Shown here: positions 17,619 through 26,009 of the stretch, piece by piece
Layout: every line of letters starts with the position of its first letter
How positions within the stretch are numbered: the first letter of the stretch is position 1
Assembly (NCBI GenBank): GCA_947589635.1
Contig: CANQCC010000003.1
Location: 1-38,193, forward strand
Direction: 5' to 3'
Length of the DNA stretch: 38,193 bases
Source of the DNA: an uncultured Clostridia bacterium
Lineage (GTDB): Bacteria; Bacillota; Clostridia; Christensenellales; CAG-917
Notes under the pieces: generated by a model
The model's input: only the letters and a program-made list of their open reading frames with translations
Told to the model about the DNA's origin: nothing
The model's database searches: none
Program-made: the position numbers and the translations under genes

Positions 17619-20183
17619 GTTTATGCCTCCGCAAATATTATTTTCGTAATTTTTCTCGTTCTTAGCGGGAGTGTCGCTGCGATTTTCCTCGTCCTCGGCG
17701 GGAGTATCTTCGTCGCCGTCCCGATTGGGCAGAGCGGTTATTTGCTCGCTCTCATTTTGCTTCTCGTAAGCGGCGCAGTTACCCGTCGTATCCTGCGCGT
17801 CGTCCTTGTCCTCGGGCATATCCCGCTTGTCTTCTTCTCCGCTTGCCGAGTCCTGCAACGCGTTTTCGCTTTGGGAGGGAAGGGCGGAGCCGTTTGCGTC
17901 GATGCTCTCTTCGGGGATGGCTTTCTTTGGCTTGAACAGATTTATGGTCAGCGCGTTAAGCACCACCGATACGCTTGAGACGCTCATCGCAAGCGAGCCT
18001 ATCATGGGATTTATCTTCAGCGCGGGGTTAGCGTAGGACAGCGCGCCCGTGGCGAACACCACGCACACCAGATTGTAGAAAAACGCCCAGAACAGTCCGA
18101 GTTTTATCGTGGCGAGGGTGCGCTTTGACAGCGCTATGACGTTAAGCACGTCCATAAGGTCGTTTCTCAGCAGCACGATATCCGCGCTTTCCACTGCGAC
18201 GTCGCTTCCGCCGCCTATCGCTATGCCAAGGTCCGCCGCCGCAAGCGCGGGCGCGTCGTTGACTCCGTCGCCGACCATAGCGACAAGATGCTTGCCGTCC
18301 TTTTTCAAGCCGTTTATGACGTCTTGTTTTTCTTCGGGGCGGACGTCGGATATGACCTCGCTTATTCCCACTTCGCGCGCGATCGCCTGAGAGGTGGCTC
18401 TGTTGTCTCCGGTAAGCATTATCACTTTGACGCCTCGCTTTTCAAGTTCCCGCACGGCAAGAGCGGACGTGGGTTTGACCTTGTCCTTTATCGAAAGCAG
18501 AGCGGCAAGTTTGCTGTCTTTAAGCACGGCGAGAGGGGTCTTGCCCTCGTTTGCCCACGCGGTTGCAGCGCTCAGCTCCCGTTCGTTTATGCCCTCTTCC
18601 AGGGCGGCGGCGAGGTTGCCTATAAAGTAGGCGTGCCCGTCCACGTTTCCGCTTAGCCCTTTGCCCGCAAGCGCCTGATAATCGCGCGCGTCTTTTAAGT
18701 TCGCGCCGCGTGCGCGCGCGTATTGCACTATGGCAAGCGCAAGCGGATGTTCGGACATACTCTCTATCGAGTACAGCGCGCCGAGGGCGTCCTCGTCGAA
18801 TGCCAAATAGTCCACGACGGAGGGTTTGCCCACGGTGAGCGTGCCCGTCTTGTCAAGCACTACTGTAGTGATGAGATGCGCCATTTCGAGGATCTGAGCG
18901 TTTTTTATAAGCAATCCGTTTTCGGCGCCTTTGCCCGTGCCCACCATGATGGCGACCGGGGTCGCAAGTCCAAGCGCGCAAGGGCAGGCGATGACCACTA
19001 CGGTTATCGCGAAGTTGAGGCTTGCCTCGAAGCCCGCGCCGGCTATCATATTGGCTGCGAAAGTTATCGCCGCGATGATAAAGATTATGGGCACAAACAC
19101 GCCGGAAATCTTGTCCGCAAGGCGGGATATGGGCGCTTTGGAATTGCTTGCCTCGTCCACAAGGCGAATTATGTTTGCGATGGACGTGTCCTCGCCGACC
19201 TTGCTTGCGCGCATCGTGAAGTAGCCCGCCGTAACCATGGTCGAGGAAAATACTTCGTCGCCCTCGCCCCTGTATACGGGGACGCTCTCGCCCGTGATGT
19301 TTGATTGATCCAGCGATCCGCCTCCGCTTATCACCTCGCCGTCCACGGGGACAAGTTCGCCCGCGCGCACCGCGAGGATATCTCCTACGCGCACGTCTTC
19401 TGCGGGGACTTCGACCTCTTGCCCGTCGCGCAGCACGTTCGCGCGCTTCGGGGACAGGTCCATAAGGCGGGATATGGCGGCGGTCGTCTTGCGCTTTGAC
19501 AGCCCCTCGAGATATTTGCCGAGGCTGACGAGGGTAAGTATCATCCCCGCCGACTCAAAGTAAAGATTGTCGCAATATGTGTGCAGCGTATGTGTATATT
19601 TTTCTACGTTCACGCCGTTTGCTATGTTGGCTTGCGCGAAGGACAGCATGAACAGAGCGAATACGCCGTACAGCACGCTTGCCGTCGCGCCTATCGCGAT
19701 AAGCGAATCCATGTTCGGTTTGCCCTTGAACAGCTTTTTGAAGCCCGACCCGAAATAGCCGCGATATATGAACAATATCGGCAGCACAAGGACAAGCTGA
19801 ACAAGCGCGAACCCTACGGGATTTTTAACATGATCCAAAAACGCGGGAGCGGGGAAGTGCCACATCATGTTTCCCATGCTGAAATACATCAGGATGAGAA
19901 GCAGCACTACGCACGCAAGCAATTTTGCAAGCGGCGCGTACTTATTTTCCTCGCCTTCGGAAACGACGCTTTTTTCTCCTTCTACGTGCGCCTTATAACC
20001 CGCTTTTTTCACCGCCTTTTCAATTTCGGATACGCTTAAAGAGTCGTCAAAGACGACTTCCATGCTGTTCGCGAGCAAGTTGACGTTGACGCTCTGCACC
20101 CCGCCGAGCGCCTCAACCGCCTTTTGGACGTGAGCCTGACACGCGGCGCACGTCATACCCTCGACGGCGAACTTTTTTTTCAA
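17349..20183 (-). CDS. copA: Copper-exporting P1B-type ATPase CopA fused to a C-terminal CopZ-like domain
   Basis: Pumps Cu(I) out of the cell. 944 residues. An N-terminal heavy-metal domain carries GMTCAAC (Cys 12 and 15); then come the TGES actuator (297-300), the CPC ion site (400-402), DKTGT with the phosphorylated Asp 444, the HP motif (479-480) and GDGVND (638-643). TM7 has YN and TM8 has MSVSS, the Cu(I) class residues, although the usual Pro after YN is absent (YNLVCVVFA). Unlike a normal CopA, the frame continues through an acidic 100-residue linker (754-855) into a second metal-binding domain with GMMCGHC (Cys 868 and 871). The start is TTG, overlapping the csoR stop as TTGA, with AGAGGT upstream. 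Co-expressed with csoR under copper control. Confidence 0.95.
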   Translation of the reverse strand: MKKKFAVEGMTCAACQAHVQKAVEALGGVQSVNVNLLANSMEVVFDDSLSVSEIEKAVKKAGYKAHVEGEKSVVSEGEENKYAPLAKLLACVVLLLILMYFSMGNMMWHFPAPAFLDHVKNPVGFALVQLVLVLPILFIYRGYFGSGFKKLFKGKPNMDSLIAIGATASVLYGVFALFMLSFAQANIANGVNVEKYTHTLHTYCDNLYFESAGMILTLVSLGKYLEGLSKRKTTAAISRLMDLSPKRANVLRDGQEVEVPAEDVRVGDILAVRAGELVPVDGEVISGGGSLDQSNITGESVPVYRGEGDEVFSSTMVTAGYFTMRASKVGEDTSIANIIRLVDEASNSKAPISRLADKISGVFVPIIFIIAAITFAANMIAGAGFEASLNFAITVVVIACPCALGLATPVAIMVGTGKGAENGLLIKNAQILEMAHLITTVVLDKTGTLTVGKPSVVDYLAFDEDALGALYSIESMSEHPLALAIVQYARARGANLKDARDYQALAGKGLSGNVDGHAYFIGNLAAALEEGINERELSAATAWANEGKTPLAVLKDSKLAALLSIKDKVKPTSALAVRELEKRGVKVIMLTGDNRATSQAIAREVGISEVISDVRPEEKQDVINGLKKDGKHLVAMVGDGVNDAPALAAADLGIAIGGGSDVAVESADIVLLRNDLMDVLNVIALSKRTLATIKLGLFWAFFYNLVCVVFATGALSYANPALKINPMIGSLAMSVSSVSVVLNALTINLFKPKKAIPEESIDANGSALPSQSENALQDSASGEEDKRDMPEDKDDAQDTTGNCAAYEKQNESEQITALPNRDGDEDTPAEDEENRSDTPAKNEKNYENNICGGINMKQLILRVDGMMCGHCEAHVNDAVRRAANVKSVNSSHVSGTTEVTLEDGIDYSPIVQAIEAEGYKVLSVEEKEAPQKRGLFKKMFGKKD

Positions 20184-20791
20184 TGGCGATACCTCTTGTA
20201 CATGGTCAGAAATTCTTTTACGGCGTTTTCGTCTCCCGCCTTGATGAGGGGAGCGACGTCGTTTTGCAGGTGGTTTTCAAGCACATACTCGCACAGGTCG
20301 TCCACCGCAAGCCTTATGCCGTTTAGCTCGATGAGGATATCCTCGCAATAGGCGTCCTCGTTGACCATGGCGCGTACGTCCTCCACGCTGTCAAGGATCG
20401 CGTCGAGGCCGGCGATCAGATTTGTCTTGTAGTCTGCCGCGCGCTTGTCCGACCCCGCGAGAGAGGCGAGCTCTCCGCCCGTCTTCTTAAGCCTGAGCAA
20501 ACCGAGGATCTCCTTGACGGCGCCCTCGTCGTCCGCCCCTATGCGCGGAGATATGCAGTTTGTGAAATGGCGCTCGAGAAGCACGTCAGACATGCCTTTC
20601 GCCGCGCTGCGGATAGCGCTGAGTTGCACGAGGACATCCTCGCAATACCTGTCTGCGAGCATCATCTTTCTTACGCCGCCCGTTTGTCCCGCTATGCGAT
20701 TGAGGCGGGATGTCAACGTCTTTTTGTAGTCCGCGCTGCGAACCGTCTTTTTTCTGCCGCATTCGGGGCAGGCCGAAGTCGATTTTTTCAT
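20180..20791 (-). CDS. csoR: Copper-sensing repressor, tandem two-domain CsoR fusion
   Basis: 203 residues, about twice the normal CsoR (about 90), because two CsoR domains follow each other. Domain 1 (residues about 22-100) has the DNA-contact helix RLNRIAGQTGGVRKM and the full Cu(I) triad Cys50-His75-Cys79 with the canonical 25 and 4 residue spacing. Domain 2 (about 121-203) keeps Cys149 and His174 at the same spacing, but the last ligand is Asp178, and its DNA-contact helix has lost most basic residues (GLDAILDSVEDVRAM). A short N-terminal CPECGRKK precedes both. The protein would repress its own operon and release DNA when copper binds. ATG start with GAGGGA upstream; copA follows with a 2-nt overlap. 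Confidence 0.92.
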   Translation of the reverse strand: MKKSTSACPECGRKKTVRSADYKKTLTSRLNRIAGQTGGVRKMMLADRYCEDVLVQLSAIRSAAKGMSDVLLERHFTNCISPRIGADDEGAVKEILGLLRLKKTGGELASLAGSDKRAADYKTNLIAGLDAILDSVEDVRAMVNEDAYCEDILIELNGIRLAVDDLCEYVLENHLQNDVAPLIKAGDENAVKEFLTMYKRYRH

Positions 20792-20843
20792 AGTTCCCTC
20801 TTTTTTGCGCCCGCATTCGAGCGCGTTTTATTTGCTATCAGAT

Positions 20844-20872
20844 ATCCTATACCAGTAATGGGTATAAGTCAA
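20844..20872 (-). promoter_or_regulatory. csoR-copA promoter with a CsoR-type operator in its spacer
   Basis: Minus strand: TTGACT (20872-20867), 17-nt spacer, TAGGAT (20849-20844). An inverted repeat TATACC-N7-GGTATA (20848-20866) fills the spacer, matching the form of known CsoR operators. Repressor binding would block RNA polymerase. Expected transcript start is about 20837. Confidence 0.75.
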
Positions 20873-20962
20873 GACTTTCTCGAAAATTTGTCAAATAATT
20901 TTTTCCTTTAACATATCAATTTATGCGGGACGGAGAAAAAAGTTTAATGATTTTTTAGGATT

Positions 20963-20991
20963 TTGGCGGTCTATATACGTATATTTATATG
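20963..20991 (+). promoter_or_regulatory. Candidate promoter of the dnaG-rpoD operon
   Basis: TTGGCG (20963-20968), 17-nt spacer, TATATG (20986-20991), in a strongly A/T region containing the palindrome ATATACGTATAT. A second possible -10, TATAAG at 21012-21017, lies 6 nt before the dnaG ATG. Confidence 0.4.
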
Positions 20992-21023
20992 TATAACGTA
21001 AAATCGGAAGGTATAAGCGCAAA

Positions 21024-22790
21024 ATGAGTCAGGGTTTCACCCCGGAGTTTTTGGAAGAACTCAAATTCAAATGCGACATTGTCGAGATAATTTCCGGGTA
21101 CGTTCCTCTTCAGAAGAAGGGCGGGCGTTATTTCGGCTGTTGTCCCTTCCACAGCGAGAAGACCGGCTCTTTTTGCGTGAATCAGGCGGACGGGTTTTAT
21201 CACTGCTTTGGCTGCGGCGCAAGCGGCGACGTCATCAAGTTTATCATGGAGATAGAATCCGTCAGCTTTTTCGACGCGGTCAAGTATCTTGCGGCTAAGG
21301 TTGGACTTCCACTTCCCGAGATGAAGCTCGATCCCGACTACGGCAAGAAGAAGGAGCGCCGCGAAGTGCTTAAGGAAGCCATGCGCGAGGCTGCGAAATA
21401 TTATCGTCAAAACCTCCTTGACCCCGAAAAGGGCAAAGACGCAAGGGAATATCTGGCGTCCCGCGGCATCGACGACGAGGTGGCAAAGCGCTACGGCCTT
21501 GGGCTGTCCACGGACTATGACAGTCTTGTGCGCTATCTTCGCTATAAGGGATATAAACTTGCGGACCTTGCCGAGTGCGGGCTCATCGCAAGCGCGGATC
21601 ATCCGTCCGACGCCTTCGCAAACAGAATTATAGTGCCCATAATCAACTCCATGGACGAGGTCGTCGCGTTTGGCGGCCGCATTTATCACGGCGAGACGGA
21701 AGTCGCCAAATACAAAAACTCCACCAACACGCCGCTGTTTGACAAAAGCCGCATACTCTTTGGCGTAAACTACGTCAAGCGCGACCGCAAGGCGGGGGAA
21801 CTCAAGAAAGATTCGCTTATCCTTGTCGAGGGCTATATGGACGTCATCGCGCTTGGCGCTGCGGGCATACTCGGCGCGGTAGCGGGCATGGGCACGGCGC
21901 TTACCGAGGGGCAGGCGCGAGACCTCAAGAGGCTTACCGAGCGCGTGTATGTGTGCTATGACGGCGACGGCGCCGGGAGGAAGGCGGCGGACAAAAATCC
22001 CGACGTGCTTGTAGCGGCGGGAGTGGACGTACGCGTCGTGACTCTTCCCGACGGAAAGGACCCCGACGAGACCGTTCGCAGCGAAGGCGCGGCGGCGTTT
22101 GAAAGATATCTTGACGAGGCGCTTCCCGCGGTTGAATACAAACTTAAACGCATAGAAGACGCAAGCGAGCTTGCCTCTCTCGACGGCAGATCTAAGTACG
22201 CAAAGGCGGCGGCGCAGGTGCTTAGAGGCATATCAGACCCGTCTCAGCGCGCGGTGTACGTAGCGGAAGTCGCAAAAAAGAGCGGCCTTGGCGAGGAAAG
22301 ACTGGAGGCGCTGCTTGCAAGCTCCCGCCCCCGCGACGAGCATGCGCCGACTCCGCAAAAGGCGCCCGTCGACCCAAGGATAGTGCGCGCATCCCGCGTG
22401 GTCACGGCGGCGCTTATAAGAAAGGAGAGCTACGCCCCTAAGGACGGCGTAAAAGAGGAGTGGTTGGCGCTTCCCGAACACGCGCGCATTTTCGAGGCGC
22501 TTTTGACAAACGAAAACTTTTCCGTAGGCAGCGTTTTCAGCTATCTGGAGCCGTGCGAAGAGATCGACAGACTTATCGCGCAACAGCTTCCCGACGACCC
22601 GGCGACGGCGAAGAGGCTTTACGACGATTGCGTGCTGTGCATAGCCGACGGCTATATTGCCGCGCGACTAAGGGAGCTCAACGCCAAATACGGATCGCTT
22701 ACCGACCCCGCCGAGAAGAGAGCGACGGTAGAGGAGATAACAAAATTGCAAAAACAGCTCAAATCACGGTATCTTACCGACAAGCTTTGA
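21024..22790 (+). CDS. dnaG: DNA primase
   Basis: Makes RNA primers for replication. 588 residues. The N-terminal CHC2 zinc ribbon is CCPFHSEKTGSF plus YHCFGCGASGD; the TOPRIM catalytic core has LVEGYMDVIAL (Glu) and CYDGDGAGRKA (Asp pair); the C-terminal part from about residue 440 is the less conserved helicase-binding region. The ATG at 21024 gives the standard N-terminus (TPEFLEELKFKCDIVEIISGYV). GGAAGG lies 12 nt upstream, longer than optimal. It heads a typical Firmicutes macromolecular-synthesis operon with rpoD 11 nt downstream. Confidence 0.97.
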   Translation: MSQGFTPEFLEELKFKCDIVEIISGYVPLQKKGGRYFGCCPFHSEKTGSFCVNQADGFYHCFGCGASGDVIKFIMEIESVSFFDAVKYLAAKVGLPLPEMKLDPDYGKKKERREVLKEAMREAAKYYRQNLLDPEKGKDAREYLASRGIDDEVAKRYGLGLSTDYDSLVRYLRYKGYKLADLAECGLIASADHPSDAFANRIIVPIINSMDEVVAFGGRIYHGETEVAKYKNSTNTPLFDKSRILFGVNYVKRDRKAGELKKDSLILVEGYMDVIALGAAGILGAVAGMGTALTEGQARDLKRLTERVYVCYDGDGAGRKAADKNPDVLVAAGVDVRVVTLPDGKDPDETVRSEGAAAFERYLDEALPAVEYKLKRIEDASELASLDGRSKYAKAAAQVLRGISDPSQRAVYVAEVAKKSGLGEERLEALLASSRPRDEHAPTPQKAPVDPRIVRASRVVTAALIRKESYAPKDGVKEEWLALPEHARIFEALLTNENFSVGSVFSYLEPCEEIDRLIAQQLPDDPATAKRLYDDCVLCIADGYIAARLRELNAKYGSLTDPAEKRATVEEITKLQKQLKSRYLTDKL

Positions 22791-22801
22791 TAGGAGGAGA
22801 A

Positions 22802-23848
22802 ATGGACAGAGAACAACTTCTTAAACAGGAGATCGACAAGATCGTAGCGGCAAATAAAGAGAGCGGCTCCGTCAGCGAGGACGAGATAATGAAGAGGCTG
22901 GAGCACCTCAATGCCACCGCCGAGGATATGGAAGTGGTGTTTAAGGCGCTCGGCGACGCGGGCATCACTCTTATAGAATCTCAGGAAGACGACGTCACAG
23001 ACATCAATACCATGGTGGACGGCACCGTGGACGACTCCGTCAAGATATACCTCAAGGAGATAGGCAAAGTGCCCCTTCTCACCGCGGAGCAGGAGATAGA
23101 GCTTGCAAAGCGCATGGAACAGGGCGACGAAGAGGCCAAGGCGACGCTCAGCGAGGCGAACCTAAGGCTTGTCGTGTCCATCGCCAAGCGCTACGTCGGA
23201 AGAGGCATGCAATTCCTCGACCTCATTCAGGAGGGCAACATGGGGCTTATGAAGGCGGTCGACAAGTTCGACTATACCAAGGGCTTCAAGTTTTCCACGT
23301 ACGCGACCTGGTGGATAAGGCAGTCCATAACCCGCGCCATAGCGGACCAGGCAAGGACGATACGCATCCCGGTACATATGGTGGAGACCATAAACAAGCA
23401 GGTCCGCGCCACCCGCCACTTGCTGCAACAGCTCGGAAGAGAGCCAAGCCCCGAGGAGATCGCCGAATATCTCAATTGCCCCGTGGAGCGCGTGCGCGAA
23501 ATACAGAAGATAGCGCAGGACCCCGTGTCCCTCGAAACGCCTATCGGCGAGGAGGAGGACAGCCACCTCGGCGACTTCATAGAGGACAACACCGCGCTCT
23601 CCCCAAGCGACGTCGCGGAAAGCAATATGCTTAAGGAACAGCTTATTCAGGTGCTCAACACCCTCACCCCGCGCGAGGAGAAGGTGCTGAGGCTTCGTTA
23701 CGGCCTCGACGACAGCCACCCGCGCACCCTCGAGGAAGTGGGCAAGGAGTTTAACGTCACGAGAGAGCGTATTCGACAGATAGAGGCAAAGGCGCTCCGC
23801 AAACTGCGCCACCCCAACCGCCTCAAGAGGCTGAAGGACTTCGACTGA
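22802..23848 (+). CDS. rpoD: Primary RNA polymerase sigma factor (sigma A)
   Basis: Directs RNA polymerase to housekeeping promoters. 348 residues from ATG 22802, which has TAGGAGGAG directly upstream; an open frame reaching back into dnaG is not part of it. Region 1.1 is short and acidic, then region 1.2 (DSVKIYLKEIGKVPLLTAEQ), region 2 with the -10 recognition and melting helix (FSTYATWWIRQSITRAIADQ), region 3 (VHMVETINK) and region 4 with the -35 helix-turn-helix (TLEEVGKEFNVTRERIRQIE). The promoters noted in this window carry the TTGACA/TATAAT elements this factor recognises. The stop overlaps the trmK start (TGATG). Confidence 0.98.
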   Translation: MDREQLLKQEIDKIVAANKESGSVSEDEIMKRLEHLNATAEDMEVVFKALGDAGITLIESQEDDVTDINTMVDGTVDDSVKIYLKEIGKVPLLTAEQEIELAKRMEQGDEEAKATLSEANLRLVVSIAKRYVGRGMQFLDLIQEGNMGLMKAVDKFDYTKGFKFSTYATWWIRQSITRAIADQARTIRIPVHMVETINKQVRATRHLLQQLGREPSPEEIAEYLNCPVERVREIQKIAQDPVSLETPIGEEEDSHLGDFIEDNTALSPSDVAESNMLKEQLIQVLNTLTPREEKVLRLRYGLDDSHPRTLEEVGKEFNVTRERIRQIEAKALRKLRHPNRLKRLKDFD

Positions 23849-24513
23849 TGCCCATACGACTTGACAAACGGCTTTCTTTGATAGCGTCCCTCGCGGAGGG
23901 CGGCAGCGTCGCGGATATAGGCTGCGACCACGGCAAGCTAAGCTACTATCTGATAAGCACGGACAGGGCGACAAAGGCGATCGCAACGGACATAAGCGCC
24001 GCAAGCCTTGAAAAGGCGAGAGAACTTGCGCTTGCAAACGGAGTTGAGGACGCCATGATCTGCCGCCTCGGCGACGGGCTGGACCCGATAGCGAGCGGCG
24101 AAGTGGACGCGGTCATAATTGCGGGGCTCGGAGGCGACCTCATCGCGCGAATGATCCTTGCGGGATACGCGGGCGGCAAGAGGTTTGAAAGCTACATCCT
24201 GTCCCCAAACACCCACCCCGAAAAGGTGAGGCAGGCGCTTACCGACATAGGCCAGCGCATAGATTTTGACGAGGTTACCGAGTGCGGCGGCAAGCTGTAT
24301 ACGGTCATGCGCTCGCGCGCGGGCAGGCAAGATCTTGACGATATCCAGCTGCTGTTCGGCGCGTTCTATATGGACAGCGAGGACTTTCCCGCGCGGGCGG
24401 CGGCGGAGCTGAAATACCTTGAAGAGCTTATCTCTTCGGGCGCGGAAGGAAACGCGCGCGCAAGGGCGGAAATGCTTAAAAAGGCACTTTATAACATCAA
24501 AAACAGGGGATAA
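23848..24513 (+). CDS. trmK: tRNA (adenine-22-N1)-methyltransferase
   Basis: Methylates N1 of A22 in the tRNA D-loop using S-adenosylmethionine. 221 residues; Rossmann fold with the SAM motif VADIGCDHGKLSYYL and AIATDISAASLEKAREL, then AVIIAGLGGDLIARML-like and YILSPNTHPEKVR segments typical of TrmK (YqfN). The ATG overlaps the rpoD stop by 1 nt, so translation is coupled. The dnaG-sigA-trmK order is that of Bacillus subtilis and other Firmicutes. Confidence 0.93.
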   Translation: MPIRLDKRLSLIASLAEGGSVADIGCDHGKLSYYLISTDRATKAIATDISAASLEKARELALANGVEDAMICRLGDGLDPIASGEVDAVIIAGLGGDLIARMILAGYAGGKRFESYILSPNTHPEKVRQALTDIGQRIDFDEVTECGGKLYTVMRSRAGRQDLDDIQLLFGAFYMDSEDFPARAAAELKYLEELISSGAEGNARARAEMLKKALYNIKNRG

Positions 24514-24516
24514 AGT

Positions 24517-25269
24517 ATGAAAATTGGCGATGTGATAGAAGTTTTGGAAAGGTTCGCCCCCACATCCGACGCCGAAGAGTGGGACAGGGTAGGGCTTATG
24601 GCGGGCAGCCGCGAGAGGGAGTGCTCCGCCGTCATGGTCACGCTGGACGTGACTCCCGCCGTCATAGACAAGGCGATAAGGGAGGGCGCAAACCTTATCG
24701 TGTCTCATCACCCGTTCATCTGGGACAGGCTTGCCTCTGTGGACGAGGACTCCCCAAAAGGCGCGATGATAGAAAAACTTATAAAAAACGACGTCGCGGT
24801 ATATTCCGCGCACACCAACCTTGACAAGGCGGAGGGCGGCGTAAACAGCCGTCTTGCCGTTATGCTCGGCGGGAGGAACATAGCTCTTGACGGCATAGGC
24901 GCCACATTTGAGGTGGGAGGGATATCCCTTGAAGACCTTGCGAGGAAAGTGGCGGACGTGCTTGGCGACGACACGGTGCTTTATGTCGGCGACGCGGGCA
25001 GGAAGATATTTAAGGCGTACGTCGTAGGCGGCGCGGGCGGCAGCGAGTACGCGCGCGCAAAGGAAGTCGCGGACGTGCTTATCACGGGCGAGCTTAAGCA
25101 TAACCAATACGTTGAGGCGGGCGCGGACGGCTTTTCGCTGATACAGTTTTCGCACTTCTTCAGCGAAAGGATAACGGAGGATATTTTGCGTGACGCGCTA
25201 AGTCACTGCGATATAAAAATAATCGGGGCGGCACAGGATTGCCCATTCAGGAGGATAGACAGGATATGA
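24517..25269 (+). CDS. Nif3-like dinuclear metal centre protein (DUF34/YqfO family)
   Basis: 250 residues, the short form like E. coli YbgI and without the middle insert of Bacillus YqfO. Metal-binding motifs are SHHPFIW (two His), HTNLD and the C-terminal His in SLIQFSHFFSE. The N-terminal EVLERFAPTSDAEEWDRVG is diagnostic. It was once annotated as GTP cyclohydrolase I type 2, but the biochemical role is still uncertain. It starts 3 nt after trmK, preserving the Firmicutes order, and its end overlaps the next gene as ATGA. Confidence 0.92.
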   Translation: MKIGDVIEVLERFAPTSDAEEWDRVGLMAGSRERECSAVMVTLDVTPAVIDKAIREGANLIVSHHPFIWDRLASVDEDSPKGAMIEKLIKNDVAVYSAHTNLDKAEGGVNSRLAVMLGGRNIALDGIGATFEVGGISLEDLARKVADVLGDDTVLYVGDAGRKIFKAYVVGGAGGSEYARAKEVADVLITGELKHNQYVEAGADGFSLIQFSHFFSERITEDILRDALSHCDIKIIGAAQDCPFRRIDRI

Positions 25270-25979
25270 AATTCGATACCATTCTCGAATATCAAAAGGT
25301 GGATCAGCAGCTTATGGCGCTTGAAAATTCCGCCGTCAAGAGCGCCGAAAGGCAGCGTCTTGTAAGCGTTACGCAAAAGGTCAATGCGGCGCAGGAGGCA
25401 ATAAAAAAGCTGACGCGCGAAGCGAGCGACCTTATGAACGCGTACGCGCAGGCGAAAAACAAACTTGCCTCTCTCGGCGAGGAGTTGGACGGTTTCGACG
25501 GCATCGTGGACGAAGTGCAGGACACCTTCGAGGCGGATCACTATATAAAATTGCTGACGGCGATAAGGGACGAGATTTCCGTGCTTGAAAAGACCGCCGC
25601 GTCCTGCTCGCAGAGGATAGACATGATAAGCGAGACATATCAGAAGACATGGGCGCAGGGCGTACAGCTTGCCGCGGAGCAAAAGGCAGCCAAGGCGGAC
25701 TATGACGCGATGATGGAAAAGATGCGCCCTCAGGTCGAGGAGATAAAGACGAAATTGCAGGCGCTTGCGGCGGACATCCCGGAGGGACTTATGAAGAGCT
25801 ACTCCGCGTTGCGCGCCTCGCGAAAATTGCCCGCGGTGGTGCCCTACGACGTCAAAAACAACATCTGCGGCGGCTGCCGTATGGAGCTTGCCAGCGACAC
25901 GCGCTCTAAACTTAAAAACCCCGGCGACTATGCGGAATGCCCCGATTGCAGGCGCATACTCTATGTGCCCGAGGGCTGA
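25266..25979 (+). CDS. Coiled-coil protein with C-terminal C4 zinc ribbon (CT398-like)
   Basis: 237 residues from ATG 25266, which overlaps the nif3 stop (ATGA) and has AGGAGG about 10 nt upstream; a TTG nine codons earlier is less likely. Residues about 5-180 are heptad-rich helices (LMALENSAVKSAERQRL, SVTQKVNAAQEAIKKL) expected to form a long hairpin coiled coil. The end has CGGC and CPDC, a four-cysteine zinc ribbon. Proteins of this shape (Chlamydia CT398, mycobacterial Rv2229c type) often lie next to Nif3 genes and are suspected to touch nucleic acid or secretion components. Function is not established. Confidence 0.86.
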   Translation: MKFDTILEYQKVDQQLMALENSAVKSAERQRLVSVTQKVNAAQEAIKKLTREASDLMNAYAQAKNKLASLGEELDGFDGIVDEVQDTFEADHYIKLLTAIRDEISVLEKTAASCSQRIDMISETYQKTWAQGVQLAAEQKAAKADYDAMMEKMRPQVEEIKTKLQALAADIPEGLMKSYSALRASRKLPAVVPYDVKNNICGGCRMELASDTRSKLKNPGDYAECPDCRRILYVPEG

Positions 25980-26009
25980 TATAAGGGAAAAGGATAAAAG
26001 GAGAGAGTT

